Below, in pieces: positions 17,772-26,000 of a stretch of DNA of 53,506 bases. Position numbers and translations under genes: made by a program. Position 1 is the stretch's first letter; each line of letters opens with the position of its first letter. The DNA is from Aridibacter famidurans (GTDB lineage Bacteria; Acidobacteriota; Blastocatellia; Pyrinomonadales; Pyrinomonadaceae). The notes beneath the pieces are model-generated. The model was not told where the DNA came from and did not search any database. It was given only the letters and a program-made list of their open reading frames with translations. The stretch covers positions 1 to 53,506 of the forward strand of contig JAGFIQ010000040.1 of assembly GCA_024103495.1 (NCBI GenBank), read 5' to 3'.

Positions 17772-18032
17772 ATGGGTCTGGATCTTGTCGAATTGGTCAT
17801 GCGCATCGAGGAAGAGTTCGAAATAGCCATCTCTGACCCGGATGCCGAAGAATTAACGACACCGCGAGAAGTGATCGATTACCTAATGCGTCGTCCCGAG
17901 ATCGCAGACCGCGCTCTGTCGCGAGAATACGTTGGCGATACAGTTTGGGAAATGATCGAGGACGAACTTGGCGTAAAGCGCAGCGACTTCAACGACGATT
18001 CAAAGTTCATAGAAGATATGAACGCCGGGTGA
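17772..18032 (+). CDS. Acyl-carrier-protein-like protein with circularly permuted order and no carrier serine
   Basis: 86 aa. Residues 2-38 (GLDLVELVMRIEEEFEI ... TTPREVIDYL) match helices II-III of ordinary ACP, where the same segment begins at the phosphopantetheine serine (DSLDTVELVMALEEEF). Residues 54-86 (VGDTVWEMIEDELGVKR ... SKFIEDMNAG) match helix I and the loop that in ordinary ACP come before that serine. The chain therefore starts exactly where the carrier serine would be, has Gly2 in its place, and ends at what would be the residue before it. This is read from alignment by eye to E. coli ACP. Without the serine it cannot be loaded in the usual way. It is 2 bp after rph and 31 bp before fabG, so a link to fatty-acid synthesis is inferred. 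Confidence 0.8.
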   Translation: MGLDLVELVMRIEEEFEIAISDPDAEELTTPREVIDYLMRRPEIADRALSREYVGDTVWEMIEDELGVKRSDFNDDSKFIEDMNAG

Positions 18033-18063
18033 ACCGGTCTGTGGCAGAAGCACCGGAAGCAAA

Positions 18064-18819
18064 ATGAGCGAGAAACAATTCGAAGGTAAAGGCGCGATCG
18101 TGACGGGGGCCACCCGAGGGATCGGGAAGGCAGCGGTCATAGAGCTCGCCAAGCGCGGATGCAATGTGGCGTTCAATTACGCCAGCAGCGCCGAGGCAGC
18201 TGAGAAGATAAAGGCCGAGGTCGAGGGCTACGGTGTCGCTTGCTTCGCCGAGGCGTGCGATGTCGCAAGCACCGAAGCCGCCGCGGATTTCGTAAAGTCC
18301 GCGAAGGATGCGCTCGGCTCGATCGACTACCTGGTCAACAACGCAGGGATCACACGCGACAACCTCATAATGCGTATGAAGGAAGAGGACTGGGATGCCG
18401 TAGTAGACACAAATCTGAAAGGCGCCTGGAACTTCTCGAAGGCAGTTCTAAGGCCGATGATGCGCAACGAGGACGGCGGCGTAATCCTGAACATCTCGTC
18501 GATCAGCGGGGTCGTGGGAATGCTCGGGCAATCGAACTATTCGGCTTCGAAGGCGGGGATGATCGGCCTGACGAAATCCCTTGCGAAAGAAGTGGCAAGC
18601 CGGAACGTGACCGTGAACGCGCTCGCTCTCGGAATGGTCGCCACCGACATGACGGACGAGATGAACGAGGAGTTTCGCGAGAAGATCCTCGCCAACATCC
18701 CGCTCGGAAGATTTGCCGAGCCGCAGGAGATCGCGGAGATCATCTGCTTCCTTCTTTCCGGCTCCGCGAAGTACATCACCGGGCAGGTGATCCAGGCCGA
18801 CGGCGGCCTCGCGATATAG
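18064..18819 (+). CDS. fabG: 3-oxoacyl-[ACP] reductase, SDR family
   Basis: 251 aa NADPH-dependent short-chain dehydrogenase that reduces 3-oxoacyl-ACP in fatty-acid elongation. The cofactor motif TGATRGIGKA is at residues 14-23 and NNAG follows near residue 95. The catalytic set is intact: Ser in NISSISGVVG, Tyr159 and Lys163 in NYSASKAG. The FabG C-terminal signature ITGQVIQADGGLAI is present. Length is typical. It follows the permuted ACP-like gene by 31 bp and precedes the rhomboid gene by 20 bp. Many SDRs share these motifs, so the substrate is assigned by closeness to FabG and by the ACP-like neighbour. Confidence 0.9.
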   Translation: MSEKQFEGKGAIVTGATRGIGKAAVIELAKRGCNVAFNYASSAEAAEKIKAEVEGYGVACFAEACDVASTEAAADFVKSAKDALGSIDYLVNNAGITRDNLIMRMKEEDWDAVVDTNLKGAWNFSKAVLRPMMRNEDGGVILNISSISGVVGMLGQSNYSASKAGMIGLTKSLAKEVASRNVTVNALALGMVATDMTDEMNEEFREKILANIPLGRFAEPQEIAEIICFLLSGSAKYITGQVIQADGGLAI

Positions 18820-18839
18820 TTCAGCGAAGGTTTTTCGGG

Positions 18840-19916
18840 ATGGCGTCCGGCGGCGGTTGGTCGTCGGACGCCTTTCTGACACAAGCGATGGAGTACGTCA
18901 ACGACGAACAGGAAGAGCCGCAACAGACTCCCGAAGAGTATCTGGCGGAAAGGAAGAAGTCGCTTCGCACGAAGTCCTGGTGGGCGGTCGGCGCCGGCCT
19001 GTTCGTGGTCGCCGCGCACCTTGTCCTGTTCGCGATCGTGATCTTCGGTGCCGGCGAGCAATCGATCGTCGGCTGGTCGGACCTGCTTCGCAGTCTGTTC
19101 TTCATCCTCGCCCTGATGGCGATCGCGGGCGGGATCTACGGCCTGCGGGAAGCGAACCGCATGACGCTCGAGGACCTGATCCCGAGCCGGGAAGCGATCG
19201 AGTTCGCGTCGCAGTTCGAGTTCATCAAGCCTTACTTCTCTTATTTTCTCGTGGGCGCGATCGCTGCGGTCTATATCACGCAGCTGGTGGTCGATGCCGA
19301 GGTGCGGACCGCAGTGGACGAGCTTCCCGCTTCGATCGAGAGAGCGGGACTGATCAAACCGCTGGTCAGGAGCGGAGGCGAATGGTGGCGGCTTCTGACG
19401 GGCGCGACCGTTCACGGGAGCCTGATCCATATCTTCTTCAACGGTTACGCGCTTCTTGGCTTCGGAAGGCTGATAGAGTATTTCTCGAACCGCGCCCACC
19501 TTGCGATAGTGATGCTTCTGTCGATCGTCGCCGGATCGCTCGCCAGCACATACTTCATGCCCGAAACTCCGACAGTAGGAGCTTCGGGCGGAATAATGGG
19601 GCTTATCGGATATCTCGCGATCTACGGTTCCAGACGAAGGCGCCAGCTCATGCCCGGATTTCTTCGAGCGATGCTGACGAACATCGCCTTCATCGCCGCC
19701 TTCGGGCTGATCGCCTTCAGCATCATCGACAATTTCGCTCATTTTGGCGGTCTGGCGGTTGGCGTGATCTACGGTCTGGTAGCCGTGCCGAAGGACCTTG
19801 AAAAGAATCCTCGGGAAGTTCCCCAGGCGATTACCGTACTCGGTTACGCCGCCATTGCAGTTTTTGCCGCTGCCTGTGTGTTTAGTATGCTCTTGATGAA
19901 AGGCACGATCGGCTGA
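18840..19916 (+). CDS. Rhomboid family intramembrane serine protease
   Basis: 358 aa integral membrane protease that cleaves transmembrane helices. The open frame extends far upstream (to 18240) inside fabG, but the ATG at 18840 right after fabG is the plausible start. A soluble acidic N-terminal region (EYVNDEQEEPQQTPEEYLAE) is followed by two membrane helices and then the rhomboid core: GGEWWRLLTGATVHGSLIHI and FFNGYALLGFG (loop and His/Asn), catalytic Ser in TVGASGGIMGL (about residue 249) and catalytic His in DNFAHFGGLAVG (about residue 301). At least seven membrane helices can be seen. Substrates are unknown. Confidence 0.92.
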   Translation: MASGGGWSSDAFLTQAMEYVNDEQEEPQQTPEEYLAERKKSLRTKSWWAVGAGLFVVAAHLVLFAIVIFGAGEQSIVGWSDLLRSLFFILALMAIAGGIYGLREANRMTLEDLIPSREAIEFASQFEFIKPYFSYFLVGAIAAVYITQLVVDAEVRTAVDELPASIERAGLIKPLVRSGGEWWRLLTGATVHGSLIHIFFNGYALLGFGRLIEYFSNRAHLAIVMLLSIVAGSLASTYFMPETPTVGASGGIMGLIGYLAIYGSRRRRQLMPGFLRAMLTNIAFIAAFGLIAFSIIDNFAHFGGLAVGVIYGLVAVPKDLEKNPREVPQAITVLGYAAIAVFAAACVFSMLLMKGTIG

Positions 19917-19967
19917 CCGCATACGGAACGCCTGCTCAGACCTCATCCTCAAGCTTGTTCGATAGAA

Positions 19968-20594
19968 ATGGCAAGGGCCAGAGTCCACCAGCACGTAAAC
20001 CCGCTCGCGAAGTACTTTCGCGAGCTTCCCGTTGAACCTCTGCATCTGGAAGACGTCTTCGACGATCCCGCACTGCCTCTGCATCTGGACATAGGCTGCG
20101 CGCGCGGCCGTTTCATTCTGGAGATGGCGAGGATCGAGAAGGAGTGGAACTTCCTGGGGGTCGAGATACGCGAGCCGCTTGTGGACGACGCGAACGAGAT
20201 CCGCGACCAAGAAAAGCTGGGAAATCTCCACTACGAGTTCTGCAACGCGACTTTCGACCTGGGTGAACTTCTGAAGGAGATCCCGGAAAGTGTTCTCAAA
20301 GCCGTCACAATCCAGTTTCCCGATCCCTGGTTCAAGAAACGGCACGCGAAGAGGCGAATGGTAAAGGGCTCGATGGTCCGTTCGATCCTGGAGCACCTTG
20401 CGGACGACGGCACGGTACTTCTTCAGACCGACGTGGAATTCATCGCAGAAGAAATGCTGGAGGAGTTTCTGCAGACGGGGGAGTTTGAAATGGAGAAGCT
20501 CGGCGAGAACCCTTTAGCGGTCAAGACGGAGCGCGAGATCGCGGTCGAGAACAAGGGGCTGCCGGTGTACCGGTATTTGTTGAGGAGGAAGTGA
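19968..20594 (+). CDS. trmB: tRNA (guanine-N7-)-methyltransferase
   Basis: 208 aa SAM-dependent enzyme that methylates G46 of tRNA. The SAM-binding motif LDIGCARGRFILEMA and NFLGVEIREPLV are present, and the TrmB signature QFPDPWFKKRHAKRRMV is complete. An Asp in TDVEFIAEEML marks the C-terminal motif. Length is normal. It sits 51 bp after the rhomboid gene. Its end borders the left REP cluster, which begins 11 bp after the stop codon. Confidence 0.94.
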   Translation: MARARVHQHVNPLAKYFRELPVEPLHLEDVFDDPALPLHLDIGCARGRFILEMARIEKEWNFLGVEIREPLVDDANEIRDQEKLGNLHYEFCNATFDLGELLKEIPESVLKAVTIQFPDPWFKKRHAKRRMVKGSMVRSILEHLADDGTVLLQTDVEFIAEEMLEEFLQTGEFEMEKLGENPLAVKTEREIAVENKGLPVYRYLLRRK

Positions 20595-20605
20595 CGGCGG
20601 CAGAA

Positions 20606-20860
20606 CCCCAAGCGTAAGCGCGGGGGGATGAGCCTACGGGCGATCCGCGGCGGAACCCCACGCGTCAGCGCGGGGGCTCGATGCAGAACCCCGACCGTCA
20701 GGGAGGGGGCACACACGGCGGAACCCCACTCGTCGGAGCGGGGGGAAGAGCCTACGGACGATCCTCGGCGGAACCCCAAGCGTCAGCGCGGGGGCTCGAT
20801 GCAGAACCCCGACCGTCAGGGAGGGGGCACACACGGCGGAACCCCACGCGTCGGAGCGGC
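20606..20860 (+). repeat. Left REP palindrome cluster of the RAYT locus
   Basis: Seven palindromes share a C4/G4 outer stem around a GTCA-type loop. Type A is CCCCAAGCGTCAGCGCGGGG with variants at 20606-20625, 20656-20675, 20774-20793 and a decayed copy at 20842. Type B, CCCCGACCGTCAGGGAGGGG, is at 20689-20708 and 20807-20826. A third form is at 20724-20743, where the inner stem changes to CTC/GAG with loop GTCG. The block from 20656 is repeated with period 118 bp. Inner stems vary but stay paired. 20861-21000 holds only the leader of the transposase. Confidence 0.88.
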
Positions 20861-21000
20861 TGCACTCCGGGCGGATGCCGTCCCAACTTTGGGCCAAACG
20901 CGACCGCTTGACCTCCGTGTTATGTTTCTTACAGAGACTCCTCCAATGCATCGTCTTCCCAACTTCGCGATGCAAATCCACACCACAGTCTCTGACCTTT

Positions 21001-21582
21001 ATGTACTCCTCACACGAATTTGACGATCGAGAATTCCCTTCTGCCTATCTCATCACTTTTCGAACCTACGGCACATGGTTACACGGGGATGAACGTACCT
21101 CGGTGGATCGCCACGGTTGGAACACCTACGGGCAGCCCAGGAGACCTGCAAACCCGATCCTTGAAAAGGAGATGATCAGTCAAATGACTGACGAACCCAT
21201 TCTCCTCGACAAAGACGCAAGATCGATCGTCGATCAGACGATCCGCGAAGTATGTACTTATCGCAATTACATTCTGCAGGCTATCAATGTAAGAACCAAT
21301 CATGTTCACGTAGTCGTAACCGCCGACACGCATCCACGGTTCGTCGTGAACGCCTTCAAGAGCTACGCGACCAGAAAGCTTCGAGAGAAGGAGCATTACG
21401 GCACCGAACGAAGGATCTGGGCACGGGGATCAAGTAACAAGTATCTTTGGGACGGAAAATCTGTCGGCAACGCGATAGATTACGTGCTCTACTGCCAAGG
21501 TGACGAGTTCGCCGGCGCCGAGCAGTGGATGGACGAATTCCCAGACTTTGAAGAGACTCAACGGTCGGACGGTCAGAAATAA
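21001..21582 (+). CDS. REP-associated tyrosine transposase (RAYT, IS200/Y1 family)
   Basis: 193 aa from the ATG at 21001; the frame is open upstream to 20875 but that part is repeat-derived. The HUH nuclease motif is HVH at residues 101-103 (in RTNHVHVVVTA), and the catalytic tyrosine is likely Tyr161 in GNAIDYVLYCQG. The N-terminus YLITFRTYGTWLHGDER is typical of single-copy RAYT proteins. These enzymes cut and rejoin single-stranded REP DNA and are thought to spread REP sequences. REP palindromes lie on both sides in opposite orientation, which is the classic arrangement. No Shine-Dalgarno is evident. Confidence 0.88.
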   Translation: MYSSHEFDDREFPSAYLITFRTYGTWLHGDERTSVDRHGWNTYGQPRRPANPILEKEMISQMTDEPILLDKDARSIVDQTIREVCTYRNYILQAINVRTNHVHVVVTADTHPRFVVNAFKSYATRKLREKEHYGTERRIWARGSSNKYLWDGKSVGNAIDYVLYCQGDEFAGAEQWMDEFPDFEETQRSDGQK

Positions 21583-21584
21583 CC

Positions 21585-21710
21585 CCCCGCGCTGACGCTT
21601 GGGGTTCTGTCTGTCGTGCGGCCCCCGCGCTGACGCTTGGGGTTCTGTAGTGCGGCCCCCGCGCTGACGCTTGGGGTTCTGTCGTGCGGCCCCCGCGCTG
21701 ACGCTTGGGG
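21585..21710 (-). repeat. Right REP palindrome cluster, inverted relative to the left one
   Basis: Four identical copies of the reverse complement of type A, CCCCGCGCTGACGCTTGGGG, at 21585-21604, 21623-21642, 21657-21676 and 21691-21710. They are spaced 38, 34 and 34 bp, with the connector TTCTGTCGTGCGG. The first copy starts three bases after the transposase stop codon. Identity between copies suggests recent amplification. Confidence 0.9.
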
Positions 21711-21730
21711 TTCTGCAGACTCGCGGATAC

Positions 21731-21760
21731 AAAAAACCAGGGCGGGGACAAGCCCCGCCC
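21731..21760 (-). terminator. Rho-independent terminator of the M48 protease gene
   Basis: On the minus strand GGGCGGGG/CCCCGCCC (21740-21747 with 21753-21760) forms an 8-bp stem with a 5-nt loop and is followed by TTTTTT (the A-run 21731-21736). It lies 8 bp after the protease stop codon. The same hairpin, with one changed pair, recurs at 42545-42565. Confidence 0.85.
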
Positions 21761-21767
21761 CTACGTG

Positions 21768-23180
21768 CTAGTCATTCAGCTCGATCGAGCGGACCATCTC
21801 GTTGAACGCCCGGTTGTAAGCACTGCTCTGGCTCCTTGGAGCCACTCCGACCACGTAGAAAAGGTCGCCGCTGCGGAGCTGGGTCGTATAGATCAGAGCG
21901 TATTCCGTCTCGCCCGTCACCGGGGACCTTCCCGCGAGCATCACCGCGTACGCCGATCGGCCGTCGATGTAAGTGCTCGAGTAGCCGGTCGTCCTTCTAA
22001 GGTAAGTGTTCGCCTGAAGTATCCCGTTAACGTACTCTTCGGTCGCGTTTGCAAGGTTGCGCTGGTTGGTCTTGTTGACACCGATCAAAGCTCCGTGAGT
22101 GATTCCCTGGTTGCCGTAGGCACCGTCCGGGGCGAACCAGACGTCGCTTTGATTCTCGAACTGCCTCCAGTTGGAAGGCACGTTAACCCTCAACCAGTTC
22201 CCTGTGGCATATGTCCTCGAAGCCGACGACGGGTACGGTACGTTTCGCGTGTAGCTTCCGGAGGTCATCCCTCCCGAAGCGCCTTGGCCGCCGCTTCCTT
22301 GAGCGTCCTTCTGGATCTCTTCAAGCGTCCTCGCCGGCGGAAGCCTTCGAAGCCTCTGTTGAGTGCTGAGAAAGTTTCTGGTCAGCTTGATCGGCTCCGG
22401 CGAGACACGAAGCAATTCGGCTTCGCGGTTGATCGTTTCGTATCTGCGGCTCGGGTCCGGATGGCTGCTGAGCCATTCGGGAGGCCTTCCTCCCTCGCTC
22501 TGTTCGTTTATGGTCCGGAACATGTTCGCAAGGTCCCTGGGGTCGTACCCCGCGTCGGCGAGGATCCTCGCCCCCAGAATATCAGCCTGCCGTTCGTAAT
22601 CGCGGCTGTAACGGAGGAAATATCCCTGTGCGAACAGAGCCCCAAGCTGGGCACCCAACTGTCCGCCGAGGATCGCTCCGCCGAGGATCGCTCCGATTCC
22701 CAGGATCTGGTTTAGGGGATTGCTTTGCTTTGTGGCCTGCGCTGTACCGTGACGCAAAGCTACGTGGCTTATCTCGTGCGCCATCACGCCCGCCATTTCG
22801 CCCTCGTTCTTCGCCGCTTCGATCATTCCGCGGTTGACGTACATCGGCCCGCCGGGAAGCGCGAAAGCGTTGATATCGCTTGCATTCACGATCTTGAACC
22901 GATAGTCGAACTCGGGGTGCCGGAATTCCCCGGGGATCGCGAGAACTAGCCTTTCGCCGACATCCTGAAGATAGTTCTGGGACGCGCTGTCGCTAAGGAT
23001 CGGAAACTGGTTCTCGACCTTCGCGGAAACCTCATTTCCGAGTTTTACGTCGTCCTCGACCTTGTATTTGTTTTTCGGCATCTTGATCTCGGTCTGCGCG
23101 AGCGCCGCCATTGGCGCCAAAAGCAGAACCCAGACCAGCATTGCCGATGCCGCGAACCTGGTTTTTTGTATTTTTCTCAT
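21768..23180 (-). CDS. Exported M48 family zinc metalloprotease
   Basis: 470 aa from the ATG at 23180, which has GGGGGGAA just upstream and opens a signal peptide (MLVWVLLLAPMAALA); a longer frame from 23267 lacks both. The zinc motif is HEISH at residues 135-139 (in VMAHEISHVALRHG), with a third ligand Glu likely in DYERQADILGARILADAGY. GGPMYVNRGMIEAA before the motif is typical of the BepA/YfgC-like group. The C-terminal 150 aa (WLRVNVPSNWRQFENQSDVW) is an extra domain not found in short M48 proteins. BepA-type proteases degrade misassembled outer-membrane proteins; that role is inferred. Glycine-rich segment GIGAILGGAILGGQLG is probably a flexible or membrane-contacting loop. Confidence 0.9.
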   Translation of the reverse strand: MRKIQKTRFAASAMLVWVLLLAPMAALAQTEIKMPKNKYKVEDDVKLGNEVSAKVENQFPILSDSASQNYLQDVGERLVLAIPGEFRHPEFDYRFKIVNASDINAFALPGGPMYVNRGMIEAAKNEGEMAGVMAHEISHVALRHGTAQATKQSNPLNQILGIGAILGGAILGGQLGAQLGALFAQGYFLRYSRDYERQADILGARILADAGYDPRDLANMFRTINEQSEGGRPPEWLSSHPDPSRRYETINREAELLRVSPEPIKLTRNFLSTQQRLRRLPPARTLEEIQKDAQGSGGQGASGGMTSGSYTRNVPYPSSASRTYATGNWLRVNVPSNWRQFENQSDVWFAPDGAYGNQGITHGALIGVNKTNQRNLANATEEYVNGILQANTYLRRTTGYSSTYIDGRSAYAVMLAGRSPVTGETEYALIYTTQLRSGDLFYVVGVAPRSQSSAYNRAFNEMVRSIELND

Positions 23181-23399
23181 ATTTCCCCCCTGGCGGAATG
23201 AGTTCAAATAGGAAAGACCCTTGAGCCGGGTCTCAGATTTTATCAGATTGGGGAGAAGAGACAACAAAGTGTCTTAAAAGCGGCCCTGTGATGAAGACCC
23301 CGGACGGACAAGTTCGCTGCCGATTCGCCTCCGGGGCACGGAAAGACCCCCTCAAGCCTTCAGCTCGAACACTCCAACTACTTGACCAATAACGGGTTA

Positions 23400-23597
23400 T
23401 CAGATAAACAGTTCAGGCGAAGGTGTGTCGTCTTCGGCTTCGGAGTATGCGTGGTCACGTTCGGAGATGGGCTCGAGAACCTCCCTGATCCTGTGGATCA
23501 ACGGAAGCACTTGATTGGAATCGATCGCCTTTTCACCGTGCTTGTCCACTAGCGCGGCGAATGCCAGATCGTTCTCCAGTTCATTTACCAGCTGCAT
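23400..23597 (-). CDS. Small acidic hypothetical protein
   Basis: 65 aa from the ATG at 23597, which has AAAGGAAAG upstream; a TTG further out (23624) is less likely. The protein is helical (LVNELENDLAFAALVDKHG and VLPLIHRIREVLEPI) with an acidic tail ending in DDTPSPELFI. No family recognised and no cysteines, membrane segment or signal. It is divergent from pstS and stands alone. Confidence rests on the start context and on a protein-like composition. Confidence 0.5.
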   Translation of the reverse strand: MQLVNELENDLAFAALVDKHGEKAIDSNQVLPLIHRIREVLEPISERDHAYSEAEDDTPSPELFI

Positions 23598-23775
23598 ACC
23601 TTTACTTTCCTTTCCCCTGCCCAATATCGGCAGCCGAAGATCCTAGGGAGAGATTTCCCTGATGTGAAATGCGGAGATGAATTGATTACGTAAATGAAAA
23701 GACTAAAACAAGTATGTTGAATCAATGTAAATTCCGTGTTAAATCGTCTGCGGAAAAACCTGCCCGGATTCTTGT

Positions 23776-23899
23776 TTTAAGCTAGATTTAACAGAAATGC
23801 GTTAGTCTTTTTCACTTCACGGCCTTTGCGTAAATGGAGCACCGCGCGTAATTCCGACCCCCGAAGGTAACTTGGTTTTTCTTTGATCGAGGGTATTAT
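23776..23899 (+). promoter_or_regulatory. pstS upstream region with candidate promoter and tandem TTTAA box
   Basis: TTGGTT (23872-23877) and TATTAT (23894-23899), 16 bp apart, form a plausible promoter about 50 bp before pstS. Further up, TTTAAG (23776-23781) and TTTAAC (23787-23792) recur with an 11-bp period, the spacing of PhoB/PhoP half-sites. It is about 100 bp from the -10 box, so a direct role is uncertain. The rest of the 350-bp gap 23598-23947 shows nothing else. Confidence 0.4.
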
Positions 23900-23947
23900 G
23901 CGCTTCGTTCCCGGCAGAGGCAAACTCAGGAGATCACTAAACAGGAT

Positions 23948-25057
23948 ATGAACAAGATCAGGAATATTTCAGTTTTGGCTGCGATCGTTGCGTTCGTGAT
24001 GATCGGTTTCGCGTGCAGCGGCGCACCGCTTTCGGGAACGTCAGACGGCGGCGATGGTTCCGGCGCGATGAGGCTCCAGGGATCGGGTGCCAGTTTTCCC
24101 AAACCGATCTATGAAAAGTGGGTTAACGAGTACCAGAAGGTCCATCCCGACGTAAGGATCGATTACCAATCAACCGGATCGGGCGCCGGCCAGAAGGCCA
24201 TACTTTCGAGGACCGTCGATTTCGGGGCCTCGGACGATCCGATGAAGGACGAAGACCTTGCAAAGGCCGACAGCGAGCTGATGCATATTCCTACGGTGCT
24301 CGGAGCCGTCGTTATGACCTACAACCTTGACGGCGTCGACAAGCCGCTTAGACTGACGGCCGAGAATATTGCCGGAATCTACCTGGGCGAGATCAAGAAG
24401 TGGAACGATCCGAAGCTTACGGCCGACAATCCGGATGCGAATCTGCCGGACGAGGATATTTTCCCGGTCTACAGGGCGGATTCGAGCGGAACCACTGCAG
24501 TGTTTACAGACTTCCTCGCAGCAAGAGTGCCTGCATTCAAGGACAAGGTCGGCGCCAGCAAACAGCCGAACTGGGTCGAGGGCGTCGGAAGCGGGCAGCC
24601 AAGAAATGACGGCGTTATGGGCCTTGTTAAGCAAACGCCGTTCAGCATAGGCTATGTCGAGATCGCATTCGCTAAGGCAAACAACCTTCCGACCGCGCTG
24701 ATCAAGAATCCCGCCGGAAACTTCGTCGAAGCAACAATTGAGAACGTCTCCGCCGCCGCCGCGGGATCGGCCGCAAAAATGCCCGCCGACCTGCGAATCT
24801 CGATCACGAACGCCGACGGCGAGAACTCGTATCCGATCTCGAGCTACACCTATATCCTCGTGTACAAGGACCAAAAGGATGCCCGTAAAGGAAAGGCACT
24901 CGCCGAGTTCCTCTGGTGGGCGGTACACGACGGTTCGCAGTTCGCCAAGGACCTGCACTACGCCCCGCTTCCTCAGGAAGTGGTAGGCAAGGTAGAAGAG
25001 AAGCTTAAATCGATAACCTCCGGCGGAAATTCCTTGCTGGAGAACCCGGGAAAATAG
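23948..25057 (+). CDS. pstS: Phosphate ABC transporter substrate-binding lipoprotein
   Basis: 369 aa periplasmic binding lipoprotein that captures phosphate for PstCAB. The signal peptide ends in a lipobox (MIGFACSG, Cys at about residue 23). Phosphate-binding loops are visible: LQGSGASFPKPIYEKW, IDYQSTGSGAGQKAIL with the following FGASDDPM, and YRADSSGTTAVFTDFLA. Length is normal. Ribosome binding site AGGAG lies before the ATG. pstC begins six bases after the stop codon. Confidence 0.95.
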   Translation: MNKIRNISVLAAIVAFVMIGFACSGAPLSGTSDGGDGSGAMRLQGSGASFPKPIYEKWVNEYQKVHPDVRIDYQSTGSGAGQKAILSRTVDFGASDDPMKDEDLAKADSELMHIPTVLGAVVMTYNLDGVDKPLRLTAENIAGIYLGEIKKWNDPKLTADNPDANLPDEDIFPVYRADSSGTTAVFTDFLAARVPAFKDKVGASKQPNWVEGVGSGQPRNDGVMGLVKQTPFSIGYVEIAFAKANNLPTALIKNPAGNFVEATIENVSAAAAGSAAKMPADLRISITNADGENSYPISSYTYILVYKDQKDARKGKALAEFLWWAVHDGSQFAKDLHYAPLPQEVVGKVEEKLKSITSGGNSLLENPGK

Positions 25058-25063
25058 AGCGGA

Positions 25064-25993
25064 TTGGCAAAGACGGGCACCTTCGCTGACAGCCTTTTCA
25101 AGGGCATCCTCACGGTCTTCGCGGGCACGATCATTCTGGTCGTGATCGCGATGATCGTGATGATGTTCTGGAATTCGCTGCCGACGATCAAGGAATTCGG
25201 GCTCGGGTTCCTGATCGGCAGCGACTGGCAGCCTGCGTCCGATGTTTACGGCGCTCTCCCCTTCATATACGGCACGATCGTCTCGTCGGTAATCGCCCTC
25301 ATCCTCGCGGTCCCGGTCTCGCTCGGGATCGCGATCTTCCTGGTCGAGCAGGCGCCGAGGAGCATCGCCTCGCCGATCGCCTTCATGGTCGAACTGCTTG
25401 CGGCAATTCCTTCAGTCGTCTACGGGCTTTGGGGAATCTTCGTACTCGCTCCTTTTATCAGAAACTATCTGGGACCATTCCTTCAGGACTACCTGGGTTG
25501 GCTCCCGCTTTTTCAAGGGCGTCTGACCGGGATCGGTATGCTGACCGGAGGAGTGATCATGGCAATAATGGTCACCCCGATCATTACAGCCGTCGTCCGT
25601 GACGTGCTCGAAGTCGTGCCGACAAGCCAGCGTGACGCGGCACTTGCGCTTGGAGCGACGAAGTGGGAAACAACCCTGATCGTGCTTGAGAACGCCTCGT
25701 CGGGGATCGCGGGCGCGGTCGTGCTCGGGCTGGGCCGCGCGCTCGGCGAGACGATGGCCGTTACGATGGTGATCGGAAATGCGCCGCAGATCTCGGCGTC
25801 TCTGTTTGAACCCGCTTACACGATCGCATCTGTCCTTGCGGCAAACTTTGCCGAAGCCACCGACAGGTTGTACTTGAGCGCGCTGATCGAGATGGGTCTT
25901 GTGCTGTTCCTGGTTACTTTCGTGGTGAATGCGGCAGCGAAGGTCCTGGTGATGGGCGTCGCGAAAGGGACGAACGCGGCTCGGCAGGCGTAA
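25064..25993 (+). CDS. pstC: Phosphate ABC transporter permease subunit PstC
   Basis: 309 aa inner-membrane permease with six membrane helices, the first being TVFAGTIILVVIAMIVMMFW. The BPD transporter EAA-type motif is ALALGATKWETTLIVLENAS. It starts with TTG only 6 bp after pstS; no usable ATG exists before the first membrane helix, so the TTG is accepted. It forms the channel with PstA. Operon order pstSCAB-phoU is the usual one. Confidence 0.94.
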   Translation: MAKTGTFADSLFKGILTVFAGTIILVVIAMIVMMFWNSLPTIKEFGLGFLIGSDWQPASDVYGALPFIYGTIVSSVIALILAVPVSLGIAIFLVEQAPRSIASPIAFMVELLAAIPSVVYGLWGIFVLAPFIRNYLGPFLQDYLGWLPLFQGRLTGIGMLTGGVIMAIMVTPIITAVVRDVLEVVPTSQRDAALALGATKWETTLIVLENASSGIAGAVVLGLGRALGETMAVTMVIGNAPQISASLFEPAYTIASVLAANFAEATDRLYLSALIEMGLVLFLVTFVVNAAAKVLVMGVAKGTNAARQA

Positions 25994-26000
25994 GACATTG

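Noticed and set aside
18537..20396. 619-aa minus-strand frame under the rhomboid and trmB genes
   Set aside because: Both plus-strand genes have intact motifs. The antisense frame is rich in Arg, Asp and His, as expected for a high-GC shadow.
20628..21023. Frames within the REP clusters encoding PSGRGHTRR-like repeats
   Set aside because: Translation of the REP palindromes themselves; no ribosome binding site.
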